44,203 nt of DNA from a virus: the IMG/VR virus record IMGVR_UViG_3300030388_001677, positions 1-44,203 of that record; one strand, given 5' to 3'. The notes under the pieces are model-generated. The model saw only the letters and a list, made by a program, of their open reading frames with translations, was not told the origin of the DNA and made no database searches. The position numbers and the translations under genes were made by a program. Positions 43,310 through 44,203 of this stretch are shown here, piece after piece; the first letter of the stretch is position 1, and each line of letters starts with the position of its first letter.

Positions 43310-43681
43310 TTATACTTCTTCTATCGGTGGCGCTGGAGGAGTTGGATTCATCCAAGTAAAATACAAGTCTTCGTTTACTGGAGTCATTTCAAGAGCTATA
43401 ACCTTAGCTATGCTCGATTGCATTACAGGTACATCTAATGATCCTTCTAACCACCCAATAACTACAGCTTCAAAAGCCTCAGTATCTGCGTAAGGTGTAA
43501 AAGGAGTTCCAGCTACGTAAGTATAACTTTGTGTTCCCATCATAGTTGATGAATAAGTTTTGCCTCCAGATTCTTCAGAACCAGTATATCTGTAATGTAC
43601 AGTGTAGATTACATTGTCTTGACCTTCCGCTTCAATGTGAGCGTTCATTTGTGGGATATCCCATTTGTAAATAATTGCCAT
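43310..43681 (-). CDS. Hypothetical late protein
   Basis: 123 residues. IYKWDIPQMNAHIEAEGQDN, then YTVHYRYTGSE and AFEAVVIGWLEGSLDVPVMQ. It resembles small conserved proteins found in structural clusters of marine phages, with unknown role. The C-terminus is Pro/Glu-rich. Separate leader of 38 nt with a promoter-like 18-mer. Confidence 0.6.
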   Translation of the reverse strand: MAIIYKWDIPQMNAHIEAEGQDNVIYTVHYRYTGSEESGGKTYSSTMMGTQSYTYVAGTPFTPYADTEAFEAVVIGWLEGSLDVPVMQSSIAKVIALEMTPVNEDLYFTWMNPTPPAPPIEEV

Positions 43682-43692
43682 AATTTTTTTTG

Positions 43693-43710
43693 TAAAGTTA
43701 ATGTTTATTT
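43693..43710 (-). promoter_or_regulatory. Candidate late promoter, conserved 18-mer
   Basis: Minus strand AAATAAACATTAACTTTA, 12 nt before the start at 43681. Two of 18 positions differ from the site at 39251, including the last base of the TAnnTTTG box. Confidence 0.4.
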
Positions 43711-43719
43711 AATTAATAA

Positions 43720-44010
43720 TTAGCATAAGAGTATTTGACCAACTGCTCCGTTAAAGTCAACTCTGTATTTAGTGTTTCCTGCTTTTCTAAAACCACTACT
43801 TAAAAATGTTGTACCTGCTGAATCTGAATAAACAACATCACCAACAACTGGATTAGTACCAGATCCATCATGATAATATGTTTGATTTATAGTTGCGGTG
43901 CAGGCTTGCTCGGTTCTTACTGCTAAAGAACTACTATATGAGGTTAAACTACTACAGTCTTTATCGTAACCATACCAGTCGGAAAATTTATAGGGATAAG
44001 CTATAGGCAT
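43720..44010 (-). CDS. Small virion protein consisting of the Cys-bounded module
   Basis: 96 residues. After a short aromatic N-terminus, residues 36-96 form the module seen at the end of the hub protein: ACTATINQTYYHDG, PVVGDVVYSDSAGTTFL, SSGFRK and a terminal Cys. Beta-rich. It may be a stand-alone copy of a surface module that attaches to head or tail. Function inferred from shared sequence only. Confidence 0.65.
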   Translation of the reverse strand: MPIAYPYKFSDWYGYDKDCSSLTSYSSSLAVRTEQACTATINQTYYHDGSGTNPVVGDVVYSDSAGTTFLSSGFRKAGNTKYRVDFNGAVGQILLC

Positions 44011-44020
44011 AATTTATGTT

Positions 44021-44203
44021 TTAAGGGCAATCGCAACTTGTTGATGTTACTGCTCCAGTTGATGTATTTGTTACTATTGCAGGGCAACTACAAGTATTTT
44101 GGCCAAACCAAACTGTTCCACTTGGTCCAGCCATAAATCCACCACCACCTGTATATATTGATCCACTTACATTGTCATATATAATAGTACCAGTTGTTAG
44201 AGC
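44021..44203 (-). CDS. C-terminal part of a Cys-rich virion protein (partial)
   Basis: 60 residues open to the window edge. TIIYDNVSGSIYTGGGGFM may belong to the same beta module, and the end has NTCSCPAIV and a final SCDCP. The start lies outside the window. Position and composition suit another surface protein in the same unit. Confidence 0.6.
   Translation of the reverse strand, partial: ALTTGTIIYDNVSGSIYTGGGGFMAGPSGTVWFGQNTCSCPAIVTNTSTGAVTSTSCDCP

Noticed and set aside
1-44203. CRISPR arrays, tRNA genes, integrase or IS elements
   Set aside because: No regularly spaced repeats, cloverleaf-like segments, tyrosine or serine recombinase motifs, or transposase-like proteins were recognised.

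Overview
The window looks like part of the genome of a lytic, podovirus-like tailed phage of a Bacteroidetes host, most likely Flavobacteriia. The evidence is a strongly AT-rich sequence, A-rich gene leaders without Shine-Dalgarno motifs, TAnnTTTG-type promoter boxes, and virion and terminase proteins that resemble (from memory of these families, not from a search) those of crAss-like phages and related marine Bacteroidetes podoviruses. No integrase, excisionase, CI-like repressor, tRNA, rRNA, IS element or CRISPR array was seen.

The layout is two opposed gene blocks that converge at about 10.67 kb. The plus-strand block (1-10,674) is the early/replication module. It opens with small, mostly acidic hypothetical proteins and two tiny membrane proteins (up to 1.76 kb). 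An intergenic hairpin follows, then a replication/recombination operon: a DUF1599-like nucleotide-metabolism protein, a DnaA domain IV-like DNA-binding protein, a DUF1071-type single-strand annealing protein, a PDDEXK (RecE/YqaJ-like) exonuclease and a probable small SSB, closed by a strong terminator at 4.86-4.90 kb. After an AT-rich gap come a primase/SF3-helicase fusion, an SF2 helicase and a VRR-NUC nuclease. Small genes follow, including a 33-residue lipoprotein that may be a lysis (spanin) component.

The minus-strand block (10,671-44,203) is the morphogenesis module and is transcribed leftward. In transcription order it holds small virion proteins, a GroES-like protein, a possible small terminase, TerL, portal, a probable scaffold, the major capsid protein, a head protein, three proteins sharing an N-terminal tag (likely capsid decoration or fibre), two connector/ring-type proteins, a 1,576-residue tail hub/stabilization protein, two further tail proteins, a GNAT acetyltransferase and two ejection-type proteins. 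It ends with a 2,973-residue polyvalent protein carrying an HEVVH metallopeptidase motif and recurrent R-K-N-K linkers. Three clear minus-strand terminators (34.05, 33.2 and 31.57 kb) and several TAnnTTTG boxes divide the block into units.

The most unusual observations are: the modular megaprotein with a repeated interdomain motif; a Cys-bounded beta module shared by at least three virion proteins; a second beta module shared by the 283- and 310-residue proteins; the tandem paralogues with a common N-terminal tag; an 18-bp promoter-like sequence in three copies; compact terminator-promoter modules; and a 14-A tract in the overlap of two small genes.
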